Positions 47,168-59,088 of a stretch of DNA of 64,000 nucleotides are shown here, piece after piece. Numbering within the stretch: the stretch's first letter is position 1; each line of letters begins with the position of its first letter. The stretch is from Phaeosaccion multiseriatum (lineage: Eukaryota > Ochrophyta, other classes). The notes below the pieces were generated by a model. The model saw nothing but the letters and a program-made list of their open reading frames with translations. It did no database searches and was not told the origin of the DNA. Made by a program: the position numbers and the translations under genes. The DNA lies in assembly GCA_965112735.1 (NCBI GenBank), contig OZ218965.1, positions 1,364,001 to 1,428,000 of the forward strand, given 5' to 3'.

Positions 47168-50100
47168 ATGAAGTCCTTCGGTGTGTGTGTGGCGCTTGGG
47201 GTCGGCCTCGGCCTTCCCTCGGCGGCAGATGCCTTCGCCCCAATGGCAAGCTCGCTGGCCACCTCACATAAGAGCAACCAGTGGACGCAGAGGCAGACGG
47301 GGGTCAAGAGCAGCAGGAGAGGGTCCCCCATGGCCATGGCGGCCGAGGCAGCCGAGGCAGCCGAAACAGCCACTGGTACGATGTCTTAGTCTGTCGTGAT
47401 TGTTCTTGACGCATGTTGGGCGAGGGAAGGAGGCAGCCTGACTTCGTTTCATTTCGCCTCGGCTGCTGGAGTCCCTCACCCACGTATTCGTTGTGTCCAC
47501 CAAGCGGTTTGCCTACTACTAAGCGACCACTCGTCTCTCATTATCCAGCGCTACTATCCCATCCATCCATGCATGCGCTCCTACCCGTGCACGCGGACTG
47601 GACCTGCCACCTCACACCACCCCCCCACGTCCTTCTCCCTTCACCACAGCAGCCGCCCCCATGCGCGAGCCGCTTCCCCACAAGGCCTCCCCGCTGCGTC
47701 AGGTGGACCTGGATAGGTACCGCAACATCGGTGCGTAATGAGCAAGGTGTTTGTTTTGCTTGGTTTGGTTGTGCTGTGTGTGTGGCTCAACCGACGCGGT
47801 GGCGATGACTCCGTATTGCATCGCTGTGGGTGGGTGGGTCTCCTTTCACCCTGTAGCTGGCAGAGCTTCGACTGATTCCTCGCCTGTGGTCCTTCCTTTT
47901 TCGGACTATTGACCTCTCTTGCTCCACCTCCCTCCCCACACTTGCATCACTGCCGGAACTTCACCTGCACGCACGCATGGATCAAACAAAACGTAACAGG
48001 AATCATGGGTAAGTGGGGAGAGAGCCGTCACCTTGGACTGGACCATGCAGACTCGTCTCTGATGGTCACCACGCCGATGTCCTGTCACACCATCCGTCCT
48101 GCCTGTGGCCCTCGCGACCTATTCCCGTTCTCGTTCTCGCCTCCCCTCAAACCTCCTTCCACACCCACCCACAGCATGTGCTGTCTCTCTTTCTTTAACC
48201 ACGACATGTGCTCGTGTCACGTTGTGCTTGTGTGTGATGCGAGACTGACATCATACCTGTGGTCATGTGTTCTCGCACCTAGCCTCCTGTCCCTCCACCC
48301 CTTCACCTCACCCCCCCCCTCCTCCATAATGTTCGATCTGACAACCCTTAAACCCTCCCCACCACACCACCACCCCATCCCTCCTCTCCCTTCCCCTCCC
48401 CTCAGCTCACATCGACGCCGGAAAGACGACAACGACGGAGCGAATCCTCTTCTACACGGGAAAGTCTTACAAGATTGGCGAAGTGCACGACGGAGGCGCA
48501 ACGATGGACTGGATGGAGCAGGAGCAGGAGAGGGGCATTACCATCACCTCTGCCGCCACAACTTGCGAGTGGCTGGACCACCGCATTAATATTATCGACA
48601 CCCCCGGTCACGTGGACTTCACGCTGGAGGTGGAGCGATCCCTGCGTGTGCTCGATGGAGCGGTTGCGGTGTTTGACGGAGTGGCTGGGGTAGAGCCCCA
48701 GTCAGAGACGGTGTGGCGACAGGCAGACAAGTACGGCGTGCCGCGCATGTGTTTCATCAACAAGATGGACCGCACGGGCGCCAACTTTTACCGATGTGTG
48801 GACATGATTACCGACAACCTCAAGTCCGTCCCTTTGCTGCTGCAGCTGCCCATTGGCCAGGAGGAGATGTTTAAGGGAATCATTGACCTCGTCAGCATGG
48901 AGGCTGTGACCTGGAACGGAGAGGAGATGGGCGCAACCTACGAGCGAGTGCCTCTGGCCGACGCCCCTGTCGACGAAGTGCTGACCCAAGAGCTCAAGGA
49001 CTCGGCCCAGGCCTACCACGAGACGCTTGTGGAGCAGGCAGTCGAGATGGAGGACGACGCCCTCATGGCCTACCTCGATGGCACGGAGCCAAGCATCGAG
49101 ACTCTTAGACGGTGTATCCGCAAGGGAACCATCGACAGCTCCTTTGTGCCTGTGGTGACCGGCACGGCCTTCAAGAACAAGGGCGTCCAACCCCTGCTGG
49201 ATGCAGTCATCTACTACATGCCGTCGCCAGTGGACGTGCCGGCCATTAAAGGAGTGTCTCCGGACGGAGAGGTGCCAATGAGCCGAGGCTCCAGCGATGC
49301 CGAGCCCTTCTCCTGCCTGGCCTTCAAGATTATGACCGATCCCTTCGTAGGCACCCTCACCTTCGCTCGAGTGTACTCTGGCACCCTGGAGGCCGGTTCG
49401 TCGGTATGGAACTCCGTCAAGGGTAAGAACGAGCGCGTGGGACGCATGCTGCAGATGCACGCCAACGACCGAGAGGAGGTGAAGAGCGCTGTGGCCGGAG
49501 ACATTATCGCCCTGTGCGGACTCAAGGACACGACCACTGGAGAGACGCTGTGCGTGAAGGACGAGGAGATTATCCTCGAGAAGATGGACTTCCCCGAGCC
49601 GGTCATCAAGGTGAGAGGGGAGGGTGTGGTGTTTTTGACTGGTGTTTGATGTTCTGTTCGCTTTGGGAGTTTCTTACTGTGGGGACAGAATAAAGAGGGT
49701 GGGGACGTGCGGCGTGGTGGATGAGTGATCGTAAGGCCCTGGACCTCCTGCTGACTCAATTTCCCCTCTTCCCCTCTTCCCCTCCCCCCCCCCCCCACTC
49801 TCTCTCCCTTCCTCCTTCCTCCCCCCTCTCCCCACTCCACACCCCCCTTCCCAACAACCCTAGGTGGCCGTGGAGCCCAAGACCAAGGGTGATCAGGACA
49901 AAATGTCCATGGCCCTTGTGCGACTCGCCGCGGAGGACCCGTCCTTCCGCTTCTCGCGTGACGACGACTCGGGCCAGACCATCATTGAGGGCATGGGAGA
50001 GCTCCACTTGGACATTATCTGCGACCGAATGAAGAGAGAGTTCTCGGTCGAGTGCAACATTGGTGCCCCCCAGGTGAGGGAGGGGGACGGAGGAAGGGAG

Positions 50101-51276
50101 GAAAGGAGGAAGGGAGCGTCTTTTTTGTACGGAGACGCGAGCGAAGGACTGTTTTGTTTTGTTTCATATACTAGCACCCCGCTCACTGTTCCGTCTTTTC
50201 GTCGCTTTCTCTCGCCCTCCCTCTCATTCTCTCTCTCATTATCCACCCCGACCCAAAGGTGGCCTACCGTGAGGCCATTACCCAAGACGCTGAAGTGGAG
50301 TACACACACAAGAAGCAGTCTGGAGGATCTGGACAGTTTGCCAAGGTCAAGCTCACGTTCGAGCCCGTGGAGGCAGGCGCAGATGACGCCTTCCAGTTCA
50401 TCAGCGAGATTAAGGGAGGAGCAATCCCCAAGGAGTTCATCCCCGGAGTGCAGAAGGGAGTGGAGTCTGTGCTCAACAACGGAGTCATTGCCGGATTCCC
50501 TGTGCTGGGCATGAAGGCGACGCTGACGGACGGAGCGTTCCACGATGTGGATTCGTCCGTGATGGCGTTTGAGATTGCCGGGCGAATGGCTGCCAGGGAC
50601 GGACTTAAAAAGGCAAAGGCGCGTATTATGGAGCCCGTCATGAAGGTGAGAAGAAGAAGGAGGAGAAGGAGAGGAGGAGGAGAGGGAGGAGGAGGAGGGG
50701 GAGGTGGTGGAGGAGAGGGAGGAGGAGGAGAGGGAGGAGGAGGAGAGGGAGGAGGAGGAGAGGGAGGTGGAGGAGGAGAGGGAGGAGGGAGAGGAGGAGG
50801 AGGAGGAGGAGGAGGAGGGCCTCGTGAGTGTGTGCGTGTGTATATATGTGTGCCCATGATGAGGTAACAATGGGTGTGAAGAGCGCGCTTTCTACCCAGC
50901 TGCTGCTGTTCTTTCCTATTCCTGTGTTGTACTGTGTATGGTCCTCACTCACGTCTCCCCCCCACCTCACCCCACCCCAAAGGTCGATGTCATCACCCCT
51001 GAGGAGTTCATGGGAGACATCATCGGAGACATCAACTCCAGGCGAGGTACCATCGTCGAGCTGGGAGAGCGATCTGGTATCAAGACGGTGGAGGCCGAGG
51101 TGCCCCTGGCCAACATGTTCCAGTATGTTAGCAACCTGCGCTCCTCGTCGAAGGGCCGAGCCAACTATAGCATGCAGCTGTCCAAGTACGAGTTTGTGCC
51201 CGCAATGGTGGAGAAGGAGATTGTGGAGAAGTACGGAGGGGGCAAGCGAGGGTCGGTGGAGGAGCAAAACGAGTAA
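47168..51276 (+). CDS. Elongation factor G, plastid-targeted
   Basis: Translocation GTPase of the plastid ribosome. Exons 47168-47375, 47650-47730, 48000-48008 (9 nt), 48406-49610, 49864-50073, 50259-50645, 50983-51276; 797 aa. The N-terminus has a signal-like start ([13 protein letters not shown]) then DAFAPM, the heterokont plastid motif. GTPase motifs: [48 protein letters not shown]. Domains [65 protein letters not shown]. The 9-nt exon supplies Gly-Ile-Met just before the P-loop. The acceptor of exon 2 is a CAGCAG tandem, so Ala inclusion may vary. Exonic GC content and codon use are strongly biased, as expected of a highly expressed gene. Confidence 0.97.
48000..48008 (+). other. 9-nt micro-exon of EF-G
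   Basis: Read GTAACAG|GAATCATGG|GTAAGTG. It joins phase 1 to phase 1 and restores the invariant N-I-G-I-M-A-H-I-D-A-G-K. Flanking introns are 269 and 397 bp. Skipping it would delete Gly-Ile-Met without a frameshift. Confidence 0.9.
50646..50820 (+). repeat. (GGA)n-rich array beginning at an EF-G donor
   Basis: Starts at the donor ATGAAG|GTGAGAAGAAGAAGG and continues as GGA, GGGA and GGT units for 175 bp. Confidence 0.9.
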
Positions 51277-52270
51277 GGGGAGAGGAGAGACGTCTTTCTG
51301 TCTTTCTTCTTCGATCCTTCCTTCCTTGCTTGCTTACTTACTTACTTACTTTTCCTTCCCCTTGTTTTCAATAGACTGTGGTGCGCGGGTGAGGGACGAA
51401 CGAAGGAACGGCACACAAGTGAACTAGAATTTTTGCTTCCCTCCGTAGATGCCGTTCTTTGGCTAGGAAGGCCGAAGGGGCTGGACTAGGATATATAAGT
51501 TAAGAGTACATAGAGGAAAAAAAGGAGAAGCATTTCAGCAGGGCGTCGAGAGACTTCATTTACGATCGACCGCTTTAATATCGGCCGCAGTTTCCGATTC
51601 TGGGCTCGTTGGAAGATGGCAACGGATGTGGAATCAACGACCTCCTCCTCCAATTGCCTTCCAAACTCTTTCGATGGCACCATCTCCAGCGGTCGAGGCT
51701 TGGGCAGCCGCTGCCAGGCACCGCTTGCTGCCCCTGGTGCTTTTTCTTTCGTCTTGCCTTGCTTTTGCTCTTTTTCTCACGTAAGTTGAACACCCTGGGA
51801 GAGGAGGGGAAGGAGTCGAGTGTCAATCGCTACACCCTTAACCAAACCAGTTCGTGCTTTCTTAACCCAGTCACGAGTCTCCACAAGGAGGAGCGACTGG
51901 GGCGGTGGGAGCGCAGCAGCACGCAGTAGGGGCCGCAGTAGCATCTCCTGTAGGGAGGTTTAGCGAAGGTGAGAGAGATGCCTTTTTGTCCAACGAGCAA
52001 GGGAAACAAAGCTGTGAGTGGGGTTGAAGTGAGCCACCCCATTCGAATGAACCCTCCCTCACACCTTCCCACCTCATCGTAAGGCACCAGGGTGGGTTAT
52101 GCTCCTTCTTTCCTTATTTTTTTTGGTGATGGCGCTCGCCGAGTTGAAGGCGAACGCCCGTTGGAGGGGCAAGCAGAGACGGGGGGCGGGATCAGAGCCG
52201 CTGGGGGGCTGGTCATGCTCTAAGATAGTGCCCTCACTTCCACCCACACACCACTCTTCCTGCTGTGTCC
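51277..52270. other. Spacer between EF-G and the sulfotransferase-like gene
   Basis: Holds the EF-G 3' flank with (ACTT)n at about 51334-51350. A possible small minus-strand gene is listed separately. A plus-strand ATG at 52099 opens a hydrophobic frame (MLLLSLFFLVMALAELKANA) that could be the signal-anchor exon of the downstream gene. Confidence 0.4.
51634..51944 (-). CDS. Possible small gene with mitochondrial-type N-terminus
   Basis: ATG 51944 opens MLLRPLLRAAALPPPQSLL, which looks like a mitochondrial presequence, followed by VETRDWVKKARTGLVK. The frame is open to about 51780. Splicing 51835/51795 would give an 89-aa basic protein ending at 51634, but that intron would be only 41 bp, far shorter than others here. 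Family not recognised. It may be chance. Confidence 0.2.
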
Positions 52271-53722
52271 ATGGGAATGCCCGCACACACAGACCGGCAA
52301 GCACGGGAGCAGAGAGAGTCATCATGGCAAGAGGAACAAGGACAGGAGGAGGAGGAGGAGGAGGAGGAGTCCTTCTTAATAGCAGGGAGGACACCATGGC
52401 AGAGACTGAAGCTCTTATTCAATGTGGGAGAAGACAGGGCGCTCAGGGCTGGCGCAAAAAGGGCTGGGAGGGACAAACCAGTAAGGGGTAAGCAACACAC
52501 AAGTATCAACGTTCAGGAGGTCGAGGCCCTGGATCTGAACCTGGAGGAGCAAGCGCCGGAACATAGTCTGCTTTGGGTACCCATTGACGTGGAGGGGACT
52601 CGGGATGACGTAAGTGTGTGAGATAGAAGGAAAAGGACAAGAGAGCAGAGGATGTGCAACGACTTTGTCTTCTCTCTATCTCTGTCTCTGTATCTCATTC
52701 ACTCTCCCACTCCCTCGCTCTCACCCTCTCTCTCTCTCTCCCTCTCTGTCTCTTCCCCTCTCTCTTTTCCCCTCTCTCAGTACATGAACAAGAACCCTAT
52801 CCTCCGCTTCTGCCTGGTCGATTATGGTGCCTATGCCGAAGCCCCGCACAACATTCCCATGTTTCAGTCACTTCTCAGCAAGTCAAAGTGCGGGACTCAG
52901 GAAGCTGCGAAGGGTATGCGAGGTGGGTCTGGTGAGGGGTCGGGCGAGGGAGTGGGAGTGTGGGCAAGGGGTGGAGGGGCTGGCTGACTGGGGCTTAGTG
53001 TTTGAGTTACACACACACAGAGAGAGAGATTCCATTCCTCCGCCTCACCAAGGCAGACAGAGCGAGGCGAGAGAGTCCTTTCCACTTTCTTGCCGGCAGA
53101 GACAAAAGAGAGGGAGAGAGAAGAGAGAAGGAGCGAGAAGTTAGGAGAGAGAGAGAGGGCGAGAGAGAGGGAGAGAGAGAGAGAGAGAGGGAGAGAGAGA
53201 TTACATTCCTCCGCCTCACGTAGGCAGAGATAGGCGAGAGAGAGAGAGAGTCCATTCCACTTCCTCGCAGAGGCAGAGGGACGGAAGAGTGACAGAGAGA
53301 GAAGGTAGGAGAGGGAGAGGGAGAACGATACATAAATATATATATATATATATATAGGGGGGGAGGGCAGCTTCATTGAGTGATTTCCGGTGTGTGAGGT
53401 GCTTTCTGTGACGGTTACATTGGCACCTTCCCTTCCCAGCAGCACCCCCTTCTCACCCCTTCCCCTCCTCCTGCCCCTCACACCCACCCCCCCCCCCCGT
53501 TCGCTCCGGTGCCGCAGTGGTGAAAATTACGTTGCAAAACGCATTGAAACAAGTCGAGGTAAGGGTAAGGCAATGTTGAGCTCCGTCTCTCCTTCTCAAT
53601 CCTCCCCATGAGCCATGCCCAGGTTCAGTTTCAGTTGATTGGTTCAACCACGACGAGAAGCTACCAAGCTCCCTCCCCCCATGCGGGTCAACAATACAAC
53701 TTCTTTCCTCTGTGCGTGTGCG

Positions 53723-53802
<80 letters not shown>

Positions 53803-55483
53803 CGTACGTGCGCTGGTCCACCCTCTCCTGCATGCGATGTGGTCGCTCCGACTTGTTCGTGTATTTCTCCATCCCACAGGAGGGCGGAGGAGGCGTCATC
53901 GCACCCGCGGGCCTCATCTTCCACGAAACTCGGTGAGTAGGTAGGGCGGTTGGTTATACAGTGGAGAGCGAGATGACCGAACCTCCGTCTGTCTTGCTTG
54001 AAATACAAAGGCCTTCCACTCCCGCTACCGCTACCGCTACCACGGCTCACCCTGTTCCCTCCCCCCCCCCCTCCTCCTCCTCCTCCTCCTCCTCCTCCTC
54101 CTCCTCCTCCTCCTCCTCCTCCTCCTCCTCCTCCTCCTCCTCCTCCTCCTCCTCCTCTTTTCACCCCTCCCCCCCACCTCCACCCCCTCTACCCTCTACC
54201 CTTGCAGGTGTGGCAGCACTCTGACCGCCAACATGGTTGCTTCACTCCCCGCAAACCGAGTCTTTAGCGAGTCTCGCCCCCCTGTAGCGGTGATAAGGGA
54301 GAGCCTCAAGCATAACCTTCCCAACGATGTTCGTGCAGAGCTCTTAACGGGTGTTGTGTCGCTCTTCGGTCGAAGGAGGAAGAACGAACCCCATGCGAGA
54401 CTGTTTTTCAAGCTCCAGAATGCCAAGTGAGTCAGTTCGCGGGTCCGTATGTGTGTGAGTGCGTGAGTGAGGGAGTGAGGGAGTGAGGGAGTGAGGGAGT
54501 GAGTAAGTGAGTGAGTGAGTGAGTCAGGAAGTCAGTAAGTAAGTCAGTGAGTCAGTCAGTTCATGTGTTCGCGGGTTTGTGAGTACGTGAGTGCGTGAGT
54601 GCGTGAGTGCGTGAGTATATGAGTGTTGGAGGGCGTGAGGGTGTGAGTGCGTGAGTGTGCTGTGAGTGCATGAGCCGCCCAACGCCCCCCATCCCCCCCC
54701 CACCTCCTGTGGACTTGAACTGACCTTTGTTTTCATCCACCCACCCATCCACCCACCCATCCACCCACCCATCCACCCATCCACCCACCCATCCACCCAC
54801 CCATCCACCCACCCATCCACCCACCCATCCACCCACCCATCCACCCACCCATCCACCCACCCATCCACCCACCCATCCACCCACCCATCCACCCACCCCC
54901 TCTGCTGCCCATTGGCACAGATTTGCCGTGGAGATCACTGAGGTGTTCCCCTCTGTTCCGTGGACATATGTGTTCCGCGACCCTATTGAGGTTAGTGCAG
55001 GGTGACTGAAACTTGAGTCACCAGAGTTGATGCACCACAGAAGAATATCGTAGAGCATTGAACACGTGTCGATAGATGATCGACAGATGGATCGCTTTCT
55101 CCATCTCTTAATTGAGAGTCCGATCTAACAGACTGAAACCGTGGATGGATGGATTGGATGGATGATGGATGGCAGGTGATGGTCTCTAACCTCGGCACCA
55201 CGGGGAACCTCGGCGCCCCTTGTGTGAGGGACGCAAGGCGCGACAAGAAGGTGGCACAGACGCTCAAGCCGCTCACCGTTAACGGGTACGTTACGTTTGT
55301 TTCTGTGAGCTGATGTATCACCAACCGGCTTTCTGACATGTAGTGCTGCTGCGCGCTCTCTCCCGATGCATACAGAAAGACGCAAGTGGGGGCGCCAATC
55401 GCGGATGCTTGTGCCACTTGGCTCAAGATGCTCGGGGACCAAGCTCTCAAGGCCCATGAGCTCAACCCGGTACGTGCCCCTTC

Positions 55484-55521
<38 letters not shown>

Positions 55522-55934
55522 GCACACACACTCTCTCTCACACACACAGAGAGACAGACACAAACACCCCAGAGCAAAACACCACCGCCCCTCTCTCTCC
55601 ACCTCACTCTCCCCTTTCTCCGTTTCTCCCCCCCCCTCCACCCCTTTCCCTCTCGTTTCCTCCGCCCCCGGCCCCGTTTCCAAACCCTTCTGTGCTCATC
55701 TTTTTATTCTGATTTTCCGCAGGAAATGGGCTCATTCATCGAGTATCCGAATCTTCCTGACGCAATGTGGGACTGGGCCTATCCTGAGCATTTCTATCCC
55801 AATGCCAGCGAAGAGGTTGGTCGGGGCCGAGTCAAGAAAATGAAATGAGTTGACAAAAGACATACTGAGGTTGATTGAGCCGAGTTGACAAACAAATACG
55901 CGAACCCACACACTGACAGACACACACACAAACA

Positions 55935-56006
<72 letters not shown>

Positions 56007-56229
56007 ACAGGAACAAGCGTCGTTCAAGGGCCTTATGCAGAAGGAGGCGGGTGCGTACTCCAAGGGAAGTGACAGGAAGAAGCGCGAGTATAAGGACGAC
56101 ACGCAGAAAAAGCACGACATTGCAGACAAGTGGATCGAGGCAGCGGCCGATCGAATCCTGGGCAGTCAGTTTGAGACGCTGCAGAGGAAGCAGGCCTATG
56201 TGAAGAAACCTGCAGCTGCGAGGGATTGA
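52271..56229 (+). CDS. Sulfotransferase-like P-loop protein
   Basis: Exons 52271-52609, 52781-52913, 53518-53558, 53880-53932, 54208-54426, 54921-54990, 55176-55285, 55376-55469, 55723-55815, 56011-56229; 456 aa, all phases close. [17 protein letters not shown] matches the PAPS 5'-phosphosulfate loop (R-x-G-S-T) and [16 protein letters not shown] the 3'-phosphate loop (RDP..v-vS) at the expected order and spacing. C-terminal to this, [18 protein letters not shown] and a Lys/Gln-rich helical tail. The precise subfamily and acceptor are unknown. The first exon is acidic and low-complexity. An alternative upstream exon at 52099 would supply a signal anchor as expected for a Golgi enzyme, but its splice was not resolved. 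Introns hold (GT)n, (TCC)n, CCACCCAT and (CA)n arrays. Confidence 0.7.
53000..53335. repeat. GA tract with a diverged duplicate of about 75 bp
   Basis: The block ATTCCTCCGCCTCAC..AGGCAGA..TTCCACTT occurs at about 53034-53100 and again at about 53200-53280, embedded in GAGAGA sequence within the sulfotransferase-like intron 2. Confidence 0.7.
54065..54160 (+). repeat. (TCC)n tract before an acceptor
   Basis: About 31 TCC units on the coding strand, 47 nt before the acceptor CTTGCAG of exon 54208-54426. Confidence 0.95.
54737..54897 (+). repeat. CCACCCAT tandem array
   Basis: About 20 CCACCCAT/CCATCCAC units directly upstream of the acceptor TTGGCACAG of exon 54921-54990. The same intron starts with (GTGA)n and (GTGAGGGA)n at the donor (54427-54530). 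Confidence 0.95.
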
Positions 56230-56729
56230 TTGATTGATTGATTGGTTGGTTGGTTGGTTGGTTGATTAATTGATTGATTGATCGATGGACAGATTGGTTG
56301 ATGGATTGGTTGATGGATTGGTTGGTTGATTGATTGATTGGTTGATTGGGACGGACATGAGAGGAAATGAGAGGATAGACATGAGGCTTGAGGAGGAGGA
56401 GCTGGTGGTGCTGGAAGAGGAGGAGGAGGAGGAGAAGGAGGAGGAGGAGGAGGAGGTGGAGGAGGAGGAGGTGGTGGAGGAGGAGGAGGAGGTGGTGGAG
56501 GAGGAGCAAAGTGACTATATAGGCCTTTGAGAGGCCGTTGAGGGGAGACATATAAGCCATCCACTGCCTTCCGGTGTACGATATGTCCGACATGTAGCTA
56601 CTTATTTGAAGGGGAGGACGACTTCCCTTCTGGGCCTCTTGGTTGCAGTGAGACGGAGTGGTTGGCGTGTGCGCAATGTTCATAATATAAGTACCAAGGT
56701 GTTTATTAGCGAAGGCGCCGCAGTGAGAG

Positions 56730-56773
<44 letters not shown>

Positions 56774-56961
56774 CCTTTTGCACTTTGGCTTGGCTTGTGT
56801 TTGGAGCCAATGAGGCCCATCGAAGCGGCGCAAACTGCAAACTGTATTTATCGATACGATTCTATACATGGGGCTTTGATGGGGTCCACCCTCCCTATCT
56901 ATCCATCCACCCGCCCCATACGTCCAATGTATCCACCCACCCACCCAACCACCCATCGCAT
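56230..56961. other. Convergent spacer, sulfotransferase-like / AGTRAP-like
   Basis: Contains (GATT)n/(GGTT)n directly after the stop (56222-56340), a (GGA)n/(GGT)n block at about 56388-56510 and (CA)n at 56738-56770. No gene recognised. The long minus-strand frame across it is repeat-derived. Confidence 0.6.
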
Positions 56962-58792
56962 CTATGCCTTTCTCGGCGACAGTTCAAAGTCAGCGTTACT
57001 TCCGTCGCTGGCGGGGCTCAGGAGGGCCAACCTGTCCTTCCTCTTGTTCTTCTTGCTGCCGTTCTTGTTGCGCTTGGGGGACCTTTGAGTGAGTGGGTAT
57101 CGAGGCGTCGGTAGACAAGTCGTGGGTGACACATGCATAAAAATTCACACACACAACACAGCAAGCATTTTCCCCGAAACAGGAGGCATAAACCCAAAAG
57201 ACAGAACACGACTAACCAAAATCGTTTCTCCTTCTTCTTGTCTTCTTCTCTGTCCGTGATGGTGACAGCCCCCCTTCCCCTAAGGCAGACTCCCTCACGC
57301 CCGCACGCACCCACACCAACCTGCTTCTGCCGCGCTCGCTCTCGTCGTCACCATCCTCCTCGTCCGAGAACGGCGTGTCATATCGCTTCTCCTTCCCGCC
57401 CATCCTCCTCTTCTCCTCCCGCATGGCGGCCCGACTTTGATGGCCGAGAGCGCTCTTAGCGAGACCTGCCTCAAGCTCCTGTGATGGCCATTGATAATAT
57501 AATATAAATTAATGGACCCAATTAGCATACATCAGGAGAGAGTAGGAGAGTCGCAACAGGCACGGGGGGAGAGGGGCAGCAGTGGCAAAGCGTTTTTGCG
57601 TTTCACGGAGGAAGGAAATCAGCGGAGCCAATGGGGCAAGGCAACGGAGTCATCCACCCTTCTTTTCAGCAATCCATCCCCCGCCCACTCACACCCCCAC
57701 GCACCCACACGCACCCACGCACCCTCACCTTGTAGAAGCGCATGAAGTAGTGCAGGGCAAGCGTCTTGATGACGAGATTGAAGATGAGCATGACCAGGCA
57801 GAAGCGAGAGGTGGTGCTGGCGAATACCTTGGTGGAGTTGGTGCCTGCAATTGCGAGACCGGGCAGGAAAGGAGGGGAGCGAAGGGGTGGGGGAGGAGGG
57901 GGAGAAAAGGGGGGGGGGGGGGATGGAAGCGGAGCATCCATGGCTCGTTCGATTGTCTGTTGTTCGAGATGCAGTAGAGATAGATAGATACAGAAGTGTG
58001 CGTATCACAGAGAAGAGGGTCGTTTATCGTCTCTCATCTTCTCGAATCTACTCCGTTCAGTCGCAGGGGCGTGTTGGGTGGGGTGAGTACCTCAGGAAGG
58101 ACAGTATGAGCTCCTGCACCAGCACCGGGTGGATCGTGGGAACCCACCAATCTCCCCCCCCCCCCCTTGCCCAGCACTCTCTTCACTCTTCAATTGACCA
58201 TGGCCACGGTCATATCTTGAGACACAAACCCCCTCCCCCTGGCCGGACGTAGAGCACTCACCCCAGACTGCACAGAAAACGACATCGAGGACTATGGACA
58301 GGCCCAGAAAGACGAGGTAGGCTTGTGTGGCCTGATAGCCCCCACCAATCACGCAGTACAGAGACCAGAAGGCCAGCACGACGTTGTACGAGGGGAACGC
58401 GGCCTCTGCTGCACACTGGGTGGATAAGGGCAAGGGCAAGGGCAGGGTGAAGGGGAAGGGGAAGGCGAGCGAGGAGAAGAATTTGGTCCAGAGCGCGAGG
58501 GGTGAAGGACTAAGCGACGGCAGCTAGACCTGCACATGAGGGAGAAGATCATCCTCCAGCTCCCTTTGCCTCTTTTACTCTTGCCCAATCCATCCCTCCA
58601 GCACGAAGGCCGAGCTCTACCCTTCAGAAGAGCTTCCAAGTTTAAGCCCTCCCTTGGGGGTCCATCCTCTCATTCCGTCCGCCGCTCTATCTTCGAGAGA
58701 GGAAAAGAGAGAGGGATGCCTACCTGAGTAAGGATGGAGAAGAAAATTTGAGCCCAAGCCAGTCTCTCCGTGTTGGCAGAGTTTGCAGACAT
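56962..58792 (-). CDS. AGTRAP-like small multi-pass membrane protein
   Basis: Exons from ATG 58792: 58792-58724, 58415-58262, 57844-57729, 57478-57321, 57082-56962; 205 aa, phases close. Hydrophobic helices: AWAQIFFSILTQ, YNVVLAFWSLYCVIGG, AYLVFLGLSIVLDVVFCAVWG, FCLVMLIFNLVIKTLALHYFMRFY. The order FLGLSIVLDVVF then STTSRFCLVMLIFNLVIK resembles the angiotensin II receptor-associated protein family (three to four membrane segments, F-L-G-L..-DIV then GRF-G..L-LKP). The C-terminal tail is charged (PFSDEEDGDDESERGRSR then Lys-rich SPKRNKNGSKKNKRKDR) and cytosolic by inference. Divergent from POC5. Confidence 0.65.
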
Positions 58793-59088
58793 GGCCAAGG
58801 CATCTTTCTTGAACCTCTCGAAATTATTTACACCCACGGCCATATTTCTATGCCCTGGGCCACTTTACACAACGATAGAGAGAAGAGATATACGGGAGAG
58901 AGGGGGAGGGAGAGAGAGAGAGAGAAAGAGCGAGAGAGAGACAGAGACAGAGAGACATAACACACGGTTTCAGATGGCAGCTCACAGGGGATGGCAGCTG
59001 ACGAACGCCGATGGGTCGCCCAGCCGATTTTATTGATTTGTATTTGTACCTCGCTCTTCCCTTGTTGTCACCACCCCCTGCCTTAAGA
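58793..59088. promoter_or_regulatory. Divergent promoter, AGTRAP-like / POC5
   Basis: 296 bp between opposing ATGs, with a GA tract at about 58895-58950. Confidence 0.5.

Noticed and set aside
56033-56956. 307-codon minus frame rich in Asn-Gln-Ser-Ile and Leu
   Set aside because: Arises from (GATT)n, (GGTT)n and (GGA)n repeats antisense to the last sulfotransferase-like exon and spacer.
58088-58110. Candidate 23-nt exon in the AGTRAP-like gene (GCAG|GAGCTCATACTG..CTGAG|GTACTC)
   Set aside because: Including it breaks the frame of the following membrane exon. Direct splicing 58262 to 57844 keeps phase and matches family order.
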